DNA of 64,000 nt from Neoscytalidium dimidiatum (taxonomy: Eukaryota > Ascomycota > Dothideomycetes > Botryosphaeriales > Botryosphaeriaceae), in contig CM074697.1 of assembly GCA_037367355.1 (NCBI GenBank), positions 930,001 to 994,000 on the forward strand. The letters run 5' to 3'. Shown one piece after another: positions 1-9,193 of this stretch. The translations under genes were made by a program, and so were the position numbers. Below the pieces are notes generated by a model, which saw only the letters and a list, made by a program, of their open reading frames with translations, was not told the origin of the DNA and searched no databases. How positions within the stretch are numbered: position 1 is the first letter of the stretch; every line of letters starts with the position of its first letter.

Positions 1-361
1 GCTTCGCGCAGAAGTTGGGTGGCTATCTGCCAAGCGCCGTCGCCGAAATATGGGAACCTGCGAGAGATTTCGCATGGGTCAAGATACCGAAAAGACATGT
101 GGAAGGGCCGCCAACGCACCCAAGCAACGTTGTCGCTATGAGTAACAATGGCCCTCAGGTGATGGTGGTGACAAACGACGGCAGCTTTTTCGTCTTCAAC
201 ATTGACTTGGAGAACGGGGGGGAAGGTACTCTCGTAAAGCAATATTCGTAAGGCCCGCATGTGCCCTCGATTTGATGAAAGTGGCTGACGCGACAGATTG
301 TAGGGTACTCGAACCGCATGATAGGTTAGGCAGGACATCCTCAGAAGATTTTGGCTCATGA
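1..361 (+). CDS. atg18: ATG18-like PROPPIN, 3' end only (partial)
   Basis: C-terminal end of a WD40 beta-propeller protein that binds PtdIns3P and acts in autophagy and vacuole membrane dynamics. The gene is cut by the left window edge and reads from base 3. The visible part carries the last propeller blade: [20 protein letters not shown], then [14 protein letters not shown] and the conserved [11 protein letters not shown]. The frame appears to stop at 249-251, but that TAA lies inside a donor (GTAAGG at 248). A 56-nt intron, 248-303, with branch-like CTGAC near 285 and acceptor TTGTAG, restores a tail [19 protein letters not shown] ending with TGA at 359-361. The tail matches the usual end of fungal Atg18. 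A paralogous PROPPIN (Hsv2-like) is less likely. No regulation can be judged because the 5' end is missing. Confidence 0.85.
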
Positions 362-1793
362 TTCACCGGCTGTACAGCCCTAGTCGACGATACCTGCTTG
401 CGTTTTGATTTCGGGATTGACGTGGAGCGTTTTGTTTCTTGTGTTTCGGGCGCATCAAAACTCACCTGCAGCATACTTTGGCGTTCTTGGTTCTGGTACC
501 CGGCGACCGCAGCCATTCCACTCACATCACCTCAGTTGATATACCCCTGTCGTTTAAGGCTCACAGTATCAGGTAGGAGCGACGAAGGGTTTGCGATAAT
601 GTAATGGAACCATTGCGCGAAGACTTTGGAGGCTTTCCAGAAACAGATATCACTTCGAAACAGGAAATGCCTATTTGAGCCTTCCCGATCGCCAATGTTC
701 CGATCAGAGGCACGTGTGCATTGGTGTCCCTGAATGCAGCCAGATGCCCTGCAGCATCGCCAACACTCATTGGTCACTGGGCTGCTGTGCCAACGGGCTC
801 GAAGACCGTCACCGCTCAACCGCGGATAGCCACACGGACCCTGCTGCCATTGACGGGTTACACGGGTCAAAATCTGAGGGTAGGTATGAACAGACTAGAT
901 ACTCGAGTCCGTATACTTATTTTCCCCTTTCAATATGTGCAGCGTGATCGTAGACATCCCTCGGAGTCCAGGGTGTGCACAACACCAAAGATGACTTTGA
1001 TGCTACGGCAGCGGGGTACGATTGCATGGGGTGAACCCTGCATGCTCCAGGGACGGTTGATGCAGGGTGCCTAACCTAATTGCCACCGTGTCTCTACGAA
1101 GCTCTAGAACAAGTTTCATGCAACTTCCACGGCTCAGGTCTTGTGCACCCGGGCCTTGTGGGGAGTCCCCTCCGACCGACCTGCGTCATCGTACATCCAC
1201 GTCGAGGTGACCACTCAACTCCATCTTTGCGCAAGACAGGCGCCGGCTCAGCCACGCGGCATGCAACCACCTCGCAGATAAGGCCCTCCATAGCCAGATG
1301 GCAACCCCTTCGTGGGCGAGGCATTTTACCTAGCTACATCTGATCATCCTCTGTGCAGCTGGCTTTGCCTCCGACATCCCCCCGTCGACACGCCAGAAAA
1401 TTCGCTCAAGTCCAGACACTCGAGACAAGCCACTTCCCTTAAATGCTCTCCTCTTCGATCGTTCCGTTTCAAACTGATGTTCCCTCTGCTTACACCCTCT
1501 GTGCAGCCACCCACCTTGGATTTCATCAACCGCAAGCCGCAGATCCTTTTTTTTTTTTTTTTTTGATCATACTTTGTGTCTCCTTCCGAGCTTCATCTCT
1601 GGGCTGAGCTCGTCAGAAAAGAGCTCTTAGTCCCCGGGAGCAACAATCGGCAAAAGCGCTACCGTTGCTCCAGTCCAATGCGAGTGGTCCAAGTCCGCGC
1701 ACGTCGCGGCTTTGACACCATTAAGCTGTCGCAATAACACCGGCCGACACTTTGCCCAGCGTGCGAGGTTGAATAATATCGGACTTGCCGCGC
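362..1793. other. Intergenic region with T18 tract
   Basis: No credible gene seen. Open frames here are short, overlapping and lack family resemblance. It holds the 3' flank of the ATG18-like gene and the 5' flank of the downstream low-complexity gene. A run of 18 T lies at 1547-1564, about 230 bp upstream of the next start codon, within a pyrimidine-rich stretch that could be part of a promoter. Confidence 0.6.
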
Positions 1794-3308
1794 ATGGCCG
1801 AGGCGCAGGATCCACTTTGCCCTCAGCCTTTCCGCCCCTTCAGACGAGTATCTCTGGACCCGAGCAGGCATCCCGACATTTACAGGCCACAGCGAGCTCC
1901 GACGCAGCATCAAGGTTATCGTCAACCCACAACCTTCCCGATATCACCCCCAGACACCGGTTCTTCTCCGACTTTCATCGACCCATCTCCACAGACATGG
2001 TGCCCACCGGATCACCGGGTCTCGCCTCCACGTTCAGGCTCTTCTGGGACGTACATTGACCCTTCTCCTCAGCGGTCTGACTCGACTGGAACTTACGTCA
2101 ACTCATGCTCCAGCCAGACCTACGTTGAGCCATCCCACTTGAGTACGAATAGGACCTATACAGACTCCTCGCCGCAGCAGTCCGCTTCCGGCCGCAGATT
2201 CACTGATCCTTCCCCCCAGCTGTCTCACCCGTCAAGTTCGTATATATCGCCAACCGCACAACTATCCCACCCTTCACGTCAACCACACCAGCAATCACAC
2301 AACTACATACCACCCACTGTCGTCAGCGCTAGCCCGCCGCTTCAGCATCAGGGTGTCCCCTATACCAACTCCCCTACCCGAGGCTATGGCACCGACCTAA
2401 CACCTCCTTATCCTCCAACAACGCCCTCTTATCCAGCATCATATGGAACAACAACAACCCACCTCTCGCAGTTCTCCCCACAGTGCACATTCCAAGACAC
2501 AGCAGCTCACACAACGACGGCCCCCACGCACCATCATCATCACCACCACCATCCTCAACACCAACACAAACAAACCTACCCACCTCCACCTCTACCTCCA
2601 CCACCCCAACCCCTCCCGGCCCACGCCTACCCCCCACCACAACCACACCAAACCCCCTCGCCGGAGCACTTCCCGCCCGTCTGCACGGGCCTCTACCGCA
2701 CGTATCCGGTGCCCGCCCCGGCCCCGCACGCCCGCGTCAAGGACATGCAGAAGAAGCACGCGCGCTTCCCGTCCGACTCGGACTCGTCGGGCGTGTCGGT
2801 CAACTCGTCCATCAGCAACCCGGCGCGGCACCTCCCGCGGCGCGAGCGGCGGCGGGCGCAGCGCCGCAGCCACGTCGCGCACCGGGGCGGGTACGGGACG
2901 GACGCGTCGACGCCGTCGTCATCGTCGTCCGAAGACGAGCTGTCGACGGAGTCGGAGTCCGACGGCGAGAGTCCCGGCGGACCTCCTCATCCTCCTCCTC
3001 CTCCTCCTCCTCCTCTTACTCGTCGTCATCATCATCGTCGGGGGCGCCGGGGCGGGGCGGCGGCGGAGGAGGAGGAGGAGGAGGGAAAGGGAGGGAGGGA
3101 GGGAGAAGGAGAAGAGGATTCGGGCGACGAGGCGGAGCGGCAGGTCAAGGAGCACCGGCGGCGCGAGGCGAAGCGCAAGAAGTACAAGCGCAAGCTGGAG
3201 GACCTGCGCAGCGAGCAGGAGCAGGAGTACCGCATGGATCGCAAGTACGACTCCTGGCCCGCGATGCTGGACTTGGCGGCTTTCTTCGCGACGTACATCT
3301 TGACGTGA
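1794..3308 (+). CDS. Low-complexity Ser/Pro-rich protein, function unknown
   Basis: Single-exon frame of 504 residues, not recognised as a known family. The start is the ATG at 1794; the in-frame TTG at 1785 is unlikely. Residues about 20-200 are Ser/Pro/Thr/Gln-rich with degenerate repeats built on TYIDPSPQ (variants TFIDPSPQ, RFTDPSPQ, TYTDSSPQ). Next come His-rich and Pro-rich tracts (codons around 2530-2660), a segment beginning VKDMQKKHARFPSDSDSSG, a run of eight Pro, a run of six Glu, and a basic charged helix (EHRRREAKRKKYKRKLED) that could be a nuclear localisation signal. It ends DSWPAMLDLAAFFATYILT. The repeat pattern is kept in one frame, which argues for real coding. It looks largely disordered. 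Unseen introns or a different C-terminus are possible. Confidence 0.6.
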   Translation: MAEAQDPLCPQPFRPFRRVSLDPSRHPDIYRPQRAPTQHQGYRQPTTFPISPPDTGSSPTFIDPSPQTWCPPDHRVSPPRSGSSGTYIDPSPQRSDSTGTYVNSCSSQTYVEPSHLSTNRTYTDSSPQQSASGRRFTDPSPQLSHPSSSYISPTAQLSHPSRQPHQQSHNYIPPTVVSASPPLQHQGVPYTNSPTRGYGTDLTPPYPPTTPSYPASYGTTTTHLSQFSPQCTFQDTAAHTTTAPTHHHHHHHHPQHQHKQTYPPPPLPPPPQPLPAHAYPPPQPHQTPSPEHFPPVCTGLYRTYPVPAPAPHARVKDMQKKHARFPSDSDSSGVSVNSSISNPARHLPRRERRRAQRRSHVAHRGGYGTDASTPSSSSSEDELSTESESDGESPGGPPHPPPPPPPPLTRRHHHRRGRRGGAAAEEEEEEGKGGREGEGEEDSGDEAERQVKEHRRREAKRKKYKRKLEDLRSEQEQEYRMDRKYDSWPAMLDLAAFFATYILT

Positions 3309-3338
3309 CCGGAGCGATGATTGTGGGGTCACTGCTGC

Positions 3339-3370
<32 letters not shown>

Positions 3371-4233
3371 CTGGCGGGCAGCGCTGATCAGCGGAGATGG
3401 GTCGCGGCGAGCCCTTCCTTGTCGTTCCTCTCCTGTTTCGTTCTTGTCATGTTTGTTCCTTCTGCTTCCGATTGGTAGATTGATATACTTTGAGTTCACT
3501 TGTGTCACTGGCTGAGCGATGCAATTTACGCAATACCCCACGCCAGCGTTGTAATACTTGTCTCAAGCCGGGTGTGGAAAGTCAGCAGGTGCGCGAAAGG
3601 AGTCCCATCAGAGCGCTGAGCATCTCTTCTGCATACCAATGTACGAATAAGGGACGGAAAATAGCAAGAGATTGTTGAGTTTTGTCGTAGCAATGGAAAC
3701 TGTTCACCTGAATTGAAGTCAATGCAGAGTAGAAAATAACCTTCGAACATAGGCATCGAAGTCAGCGATGAGGACATGTTTGCACAGGGGTTATTCCAAG
3801 ATCTACAGCCACGGCGGTAACGTACCCTAGATGAGAAGGGTGATCCTCACCTCGGCTTCCAAGGGGGTGAGACGGGAATAGGACAGTGCGGCACGGGACG
3901 ATCCGGAGATGTCAGTGCATTTGTAATTCCGAGATTTCGCTCCTGAACACCTTGGTGGCTGGTCGCCATTCTTAAGCAGACGTCAGCCGTTGCGACACAA
4001 TCTTCACTTCCGCCACGCGACCACCGAACGATTTCATTGTCAAAGGGGGAATCAATTGCGAAAAGGTATGTACAAAAGCTAGGAGTCTTCATCATCACCG
4101 CACCAAAACCCTTGAGATCAATAGCAGGTATTCATAATATCATCAGGAATCCACCGAACCGGTTGCAAATCTTTTTTTTTTTTACCACTCATCCCAAAGC
4201 CTGAAGTCGGATGGTGTGAGTAATAATGTCCGT
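3309..4233. other. Convergent intergenic region
   Basis: 3' flanks of the low-complexity gene (+) and the alcohol dehydrogenase (-). Apart from the CTG repeat and a T tract near 4171 nothing recognisable was seen. Confidence 0.6.
3332..3373 (+). repeat. CTG/TTG trinucleotide repeat
   Basis: Fourteen triplets of CTG with some TTG, starting 23 bp after the stop codon of the low-complexity gene, so probably in its 3' untranslated region. Read on the opposite strand it gives a poly-Gln frame, which I take to be a by-product of the repeat. Confidence 0.85.
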
Positions 4234-5415
4234 TTACTTGGAGGTGTCGAGGACGTAGCGACCAGCGATTGCGCCCTTCTTCATCAGGTCGTAGACCTCG
4301 TTCAGTTGCGAGAGGCCGACGACCTTGAAGGGAGCCTTGATCAGGCCACGAGAGAAGAAATCAAGAGCCTCAGCGGTATCCTGACGGTTACCGACGTACG
4401 AACCCTTGATGGCGATCATGCGGACGACAGTGTCGAACACAGGAGCGCGCAGGTAAGCACCAGCGGGCAGACCAATGCAGATGACGGTGCCGCGAGGACG
4501 GACATACTGTTTCACATGTCAGATACTGATGATCAGCAAAGAGGGGACGGCGGAATATGCTTACCTCGGCGGCCTGCTGGAAGGGCTTCTCGCTCACCGC
4601 GAGCAGGATGACGGCGTGGGGGCCAAGGCCGTCCTTGGTCGCGGCCTGCACATCCTTGACAACGTTGGAGCTCTTGGAGAAGTCGACGAAAGCGGTGGTA
4701 CCCATGCTCTCGCACATGGCCTTCTTCTCGTCTCCAGCATCAATGGAGATGGTGTGGATACCCATAGCTTTGGCGTATTGGAGGGCAAGGGAGCCGAGAC
4801 CACCACCAGCACCGACGATGGCGATGGTTTGACCGGGACGCACACCAGATTCCTTGATACCCTTGTAGACGGTGATACCGGCGCAGAGGACCGGGGCGAT
4901 GGCGGCGAGATCGGTACCGGGGGGTATCCGTGCAACATGAGCGGCCTTGGCGATGGCGTACTGCTGGAAGGAACCGTCGACGGTGTAGCCGGAGAGGAGG
5001 GCGTGGGGGCAGAGGGACTCGTCAGCCTGCTGGCAGAAATCGCAGGCAAGGCAAGAGCCGTTCAGCCACTGAAGTGGATGTTAGGATGATATTCAAGTTT
5101 AAATCATGGGGATGAGCGGAGCAGACTGACCTTGATGCCGACAGCGTCACCAATGTTGACATCCTTGACGAGCTCGCCTCTCTTGACGACGATACCGGCG
5201 CCCTCGTGGCCACCAACAAGCGGCTGCTTGACGGGCAGTGGCCAGTCGCCCTGCATGGCATGGAGGTCGGTGTGGCAGACACCGGAGAACTTGACGTTGA
5301 CAAGGACCTCATCGGGACCGGGTTCTTGGACGTCGATCTCCTTGAAGACGGGCAATTGGCCGACCTTCTCGACGACCTGGGCCATCTGCTTCTTCGGGAC
5401 CTGTGGGGCAGACAT
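4234..5415 (-). CDS. ADH1: Zinc-dependent alcohol dehydrogenase (ADH1 type)
   Basis: Medium-chain NAD-dependent alcohol dehydrogenase, interconverting ethanol and acetaldehyde (or similar short alcohols), probably cytosolic. Exons on the minus strand are 5415-5131, 5068-4565 and 4506-4234, with introns of 62 and 58 nt; the product is 353 residues, normal for fungal ADH1. Catalytic zinc ligands are C47 (GVCHTDLH), H70 with E71 (GGHEGAG) and C157 (PVLCAG). Structural zinc cysteines are C101, C104, C107 and C115. The nucleotide-binding loop is GAGGGLG near 181-187. The first ATG of the frame that begins the family-like sequence [10 protein letters not shown] was chosen; codons upstream encode a Gln/His-rich stretch typical of 5' UTR. 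A TATA-like element lies 170 bp upstream. No targeting signal is seen. Confidence 0.95.
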
Positions 5416-5584
5416 GATTGTAGTGATGATGTCAGAGATGTGGGTGGGGCTCTGGTGGTGGTGGTGGTGTTGCTGTTGGGAAGCTGGCTGTGAGCGAGGA
5501 TGCTCAGAGGCAATGGAATTGGATGGAGGAGTGGATGGGATTGAGTGATGGAGGAAGAAGAGGGACAGCAGGCGAGACGGCAAG

Positions 5585-5591
5585 CTTTATA
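5585..5591 (-). promoter_or_regulatory. Putative TATA box of the alcohol dehydrogenase gene
   Basis: TATAAAG on the minus strand, about 170 bp upstream of the ADH start codon at 5415. Position and sequence suit a strongly expressed, regulated fungal gene; the assignment is inference. Confidence 0.45.
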
Positions 5592-6242
5592 CTGTCAGAG
5601 TCAATGGTCAGTCAGGCTGTCAGGTCGTCAGGAAAACAGGACCCCGCCCAGGGTGGCAGGCGGCGTGACAGGGGCAACGAAGGTGGTGCGGCAGAGGCAC
5701 AGGCGATCAGAGCTCAAGCTCCCATCGAGTTCCGGCATGATCCCTCGCAGGGTCCGCGGGCATGCCGGCGCTCCGGAGGCGTCGCCATGGGCCGATGCGA
5801 TTGGGCGCCGAGCGGGTCGTGGTGTTCACGGCCAGCGACGTCGGGAGACGGGCGTGTCGCGCTGGGCGAGCGAGCTTCGGCCGGATGATGCATGTCAGTC
5901 GACTGCGGGCTCCGTTGAGACAGAGAAGCCGCCAGCGCGCCGCAGCCGGGCGAGCTTGGGGCCGGAAGCGGTTCGATGAAGAAATGGCTATCTTATCGCA
6001 GTTACGCTCAGGTGAGGTCAGCCCTGCGGCCCACCCGCGCAAAAACGCGCAGAGCGTGACAACGGATGACATTCGCGCCAACAGTTTTTTTTTTCTATAA
6101 AAAATATTCACGCCGGCATAAGGCCATCGCGATGTACGTCACTGGCCGCCGCACATATAACGACCGCGTCGCCCGCTTCGCGCGTGGAAGCTGGAAGGCA
6201 GTCTGCCAGCACCCGCCCAAGACCACGACGACCTTGCACCAC

Positions 6243-6243
<1 letters not shown>

Positions 6244-6275
<32 letters not shown>
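6244..6275 (+). repeat. (CCG)n microsatellite
   Basis: About ten tandem CCG/GCC triplets, flanked by CAC and TCC triplets. Lies within the gene-poor region. Confidence 0.85.
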
Positions 6276-6463
6276 CCTCCTTGCCCTTGCGCGCATCCCG
6301 CCGGGCGACTGGAAGTACGCACGACCGCGGCTGGCCAGCGGGCAACGAAAGAGCTCTCTGACGACGACCGCCTTCCTCCGCAGTCCCGCCGCGCAGTCGC
6401 CGCCCCACCGCGCCGCCGCGAGCACACACTCTTCGCAGGCAAGCAGTGCCAGAGCTCCAACGC

Positions 6464-6530
6464 CAGCTCCCAGCTCCCTGCTCCCTGCTCCCAGCTCCCA
6501 GCTCCCAGCTCCAGCCCTAGCTCCCCAGCA
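6464..6530 (+). repeat. CTCCCAG/CTCCCTG short tandem repeat
   Basis: Around eight imperfect copies of a 7-bp unit, CTCCCAG or CTCCCTG. On the minus strand this gives regularly spaced GGG runs, so a G-quadruplex is possible. Confidence 0.7.
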
Positions 6531-9127
6531 GCCGCACGCCCGCCCTGTCCGCCGCCCCAAAGTCTCCACGCGCGTCCACCCAGAGCTCCCCATCCTCCGC
6601 CTTTGCTTCCCCAGGCCCGAAGCCGCATCCAGCCTTGCCCTGAGCGGCATGGCCTGCAGCGGAACCGCACCACGCCGTCCTGCGCCAGCCTCAAGCCCAG
6701 ACACCGCGCTGCCGACATCTGCGCCAAAACCCACGTGCATTCCATGCTGCCCGCCGCCTCCCCGAGCGCCAACAAGCAGCGTCTGGGGGTTGACGCTTGT
6801 GTGAATGGTCGCAGGGCCGCAGGCACATTCAACGCATCCGCAGCCAGGACTGCCAGCCGCTCGGACAGACGAAGTGCCCGGTCCTTGCGCGCTGCCTGCA
6901 CTCACGCGGACTGCAGCCTTTGGGCCGAAGTCCGCACGCTGGCGACTGCGGCGGGGCAGGTCGCAGCGCACGTAGCTTCAACGCAGGCCCCCTTGCTAGC
7001 CCTACCCCACCAATTTGTTTAAGGCCGCCCTCCAGCTCCTTCTCCAGGTTCCACTGCACCTCCGGCGCTTTGCCTGCCCTCCGCTCGGCTCTGCGGAACT
7101 CCCAGAAAAGCTGTCGTTCGGTGCTTTGCTCCTTTGGACATCTTCTGCTGCGGATGCGTTAGTCCGTAGCACGTCCGTGTCAGGCACGCAGCCGCAATGT
7201 TACACCTCCCGAATCCCCAAAACCCGCCGCTATGCGAGCCGCATTCACGATAGGAGCTAAGGAAAGGCTCAGCCCCTCAATTGGCCTGGGTCCCGTTCAA
7301 CAACATTTCCCCCCTCCCGACCAGGAGCCCGGGGAGCACGCCAACCACTGCTTTAGACCAGAGGAATTAGGACCACCGGACTCTGCAAGCAAGACGTCGA
7401 GACCAGTGCATGCTGCACCAAGAGGAATCTCCCGTTCCCGATAGCCAGGAATAGGTTACGGCGCATTGGCGGCTCGTGGGGAGATGTTCAGAAGCCAACA
7501 CCAGTCGTGGTCAGAATCCGGGGCTGCGGCGCCAGGCCTCGCCGCACCCCGCACCTTGCTTTTATGACGCTAACAGTGGGGCAGGACCACGACGCAGCCA
7601 CGAACACAAACGACTTGACACGAGGTCAACAAAACCACTCCGTTGCCGCTCATTTCCGCATCGATTTTCTTTTCCATCCCCTGAATCCTTCCTTATCGCG
7701 GACGCGGCACTGCACAGGAAACATCACGCCATCTCGTCCCAGCCGAAGCATTCTGAAGCTTCGCCTCGATGTTCGCCTATGAAAACGGTTGATGCTTTCC
7801 CTATTGCCCGTCTGAAACGTAAAGTAGTACGCTGTCCATTGGCTGCTTGTTGCAGCTGTGCCACTATCTTCCTTTGCTTTCTCTCGCCCTGCCTTACTCT
7901 GATACCACGTACGGCTTACATGCATGAAACAGCCCTTTTGTCCTCTTGTCACCAAATCCCAGGACCAGATCTTAGATGGATCACGCCATAGATGTACTCC
8001 TACCCCTCTCTCCCCACGATGCGGGGATCGCTTAGGATTTGCGCAGAGTTAGTTTGCAATTTTCAGTGACCTGACGCGAACAACGCATGTGTCGGACCAG
8101 AAATGACCACATGTTTCTTGTACCTCTCAATTGCCTTCGATGAGATCGTGAGGACGTGCTGCGAAACACATGGTGCCAGGAGCTGCCTCGATGCCACCGG
8201 CGAATGGCTAGCTCAATGCGATTTTCGAACTGCGACGAATTATCTAGAGCTTGTAGAGCAAATCGAGAATAGCTTCAATATCCAGGCTTTCCCTATGTAT
8301 CTGTCCCTGTTATGAAATAGAGCAAAGTGTAGGTTGTGAGATTCCCAAGGAGCCCGAGATGCTACCTGCTGCTTTGCAAATCTGCTTCTCAATATAGAGC
8401 ACAACCACGTAATCCCAAGATGCGATCCCTACACTTGCATCATACTGTTGTGCAGGGAATTTCCGATCATTACCGGGTAAGCACATAGATTGCGGAACTC
8501 GAATGCCCTTATAACAGCCGCACTAGACATCTCGTGCAAGCACTGCGGCAAAGAAAGCCTTCGGCGCGACTGAAGCACTCGTAATACCTCGTCACCAAGA
8601 TCTTAATCAAAGGTAGAAAGAAAGGGATTTGATTTTATCTAAAGGGTATCGAAAAGAAAACAAACTTGCGTGTCTCCATATCTCCGTTCTTCCGCTGGTC
8701 GGGCACAGGAAGAGAGGATGAGATGTGACATTTCGGTCGATGCTGAAAGAGCAATCAAGCAACTTATGTCGTAAAGACGGAAAAAAGGTATTACTAAGCG
8801 TTCTCTCTAGTATGAAAAGCGAGAGGAGTGAAAGCAGAACGAAGCCAGATATCGCTGTGATTCCTCTTCCTGGGTGGAATCAGGTATGACAAATCAAGGA
8901 AAAGCATTACTCATTGCCTTCTTTTCTGGCTTTCCGAAGAACACTTGGAGATGGGGCAATCAACAAACTACACCGCCTGCCAAGAAAGGGCAGGGGCAAT
9001 GTAGTGCTGAGAAGCCCCCTTGCTGATTATCCAGCAAGCATCCGTCGTTCACATCGTACACCTATGTCCTCCACACCCTTGCTCTCTCGGCTTCGCGTGG
9101 GTATCAGGCGGTCATAATACCGAAATC

Positions 9128-9146
9128 AAAAAAAAAAAAAAAAAAA
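9128..9146 (+). repeat. Poly-A tract (A19)
   Basis: Nineteen uninterrupted A, beginning about 48 bp beyond the stop codon of the channel gene (T19 on that gene's sense strand). Confidence 0.9.
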
Positions 9147-9193
9147 GTCAGAACGCCATAAAGCACTTTGGCACCTTGCGTTTGGCTAGATCA

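Larger units (their letters stand above)
5416..9193. other. Gene-poor region, 3.8 kb
   Basis: Holds the ADH promoter on its left and the 3' flank of the DUF221 channel gene on its right. Between them I see no gene I can support. From about 6070 to 7020 both strands carry several long overlapping frames, but composition is GC-rich and repetitive and none resembles a family. From about 8000 to 9180 the DNA is closer to average AT content with no frame above 70 codons of any promise. A run of 19 A lies at 9128-9146, just beyond the channel stop codon. A non-coding transcript cannot be excluded. Confidence 0.5.

Noticed and set aside
249..251. TAA as the end of the ATG18-like gene
   Set aside because: The stop sits inside a GTAAGG donor; splicing to 304 restores the family C-terminus.
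2443..3478. Long alternative frames (+) overlapping the low-complexity gene
   Set aside because: They are Arg/Thr- or Gly/Arg-rich translations of the same triplet repeats in other frames; only the 1794 frame keeps an ordered repeat pattern.
3329..3541. Minus-strand frame with poly-Gln
   Set aside because: Created by the CTG repeat; no domain and no start context.
6066..7022. Frames of 206-318 codons on both strands
   Set aside because: They overlap each other, have GC-driven composition and no family resemblance; listed only as an odd GC-rich island.
7476..7991. 171-codon plus-strand frame
   Set aside because: Cys/Ser/Arg-rich, no domain, no splice or promoter support.
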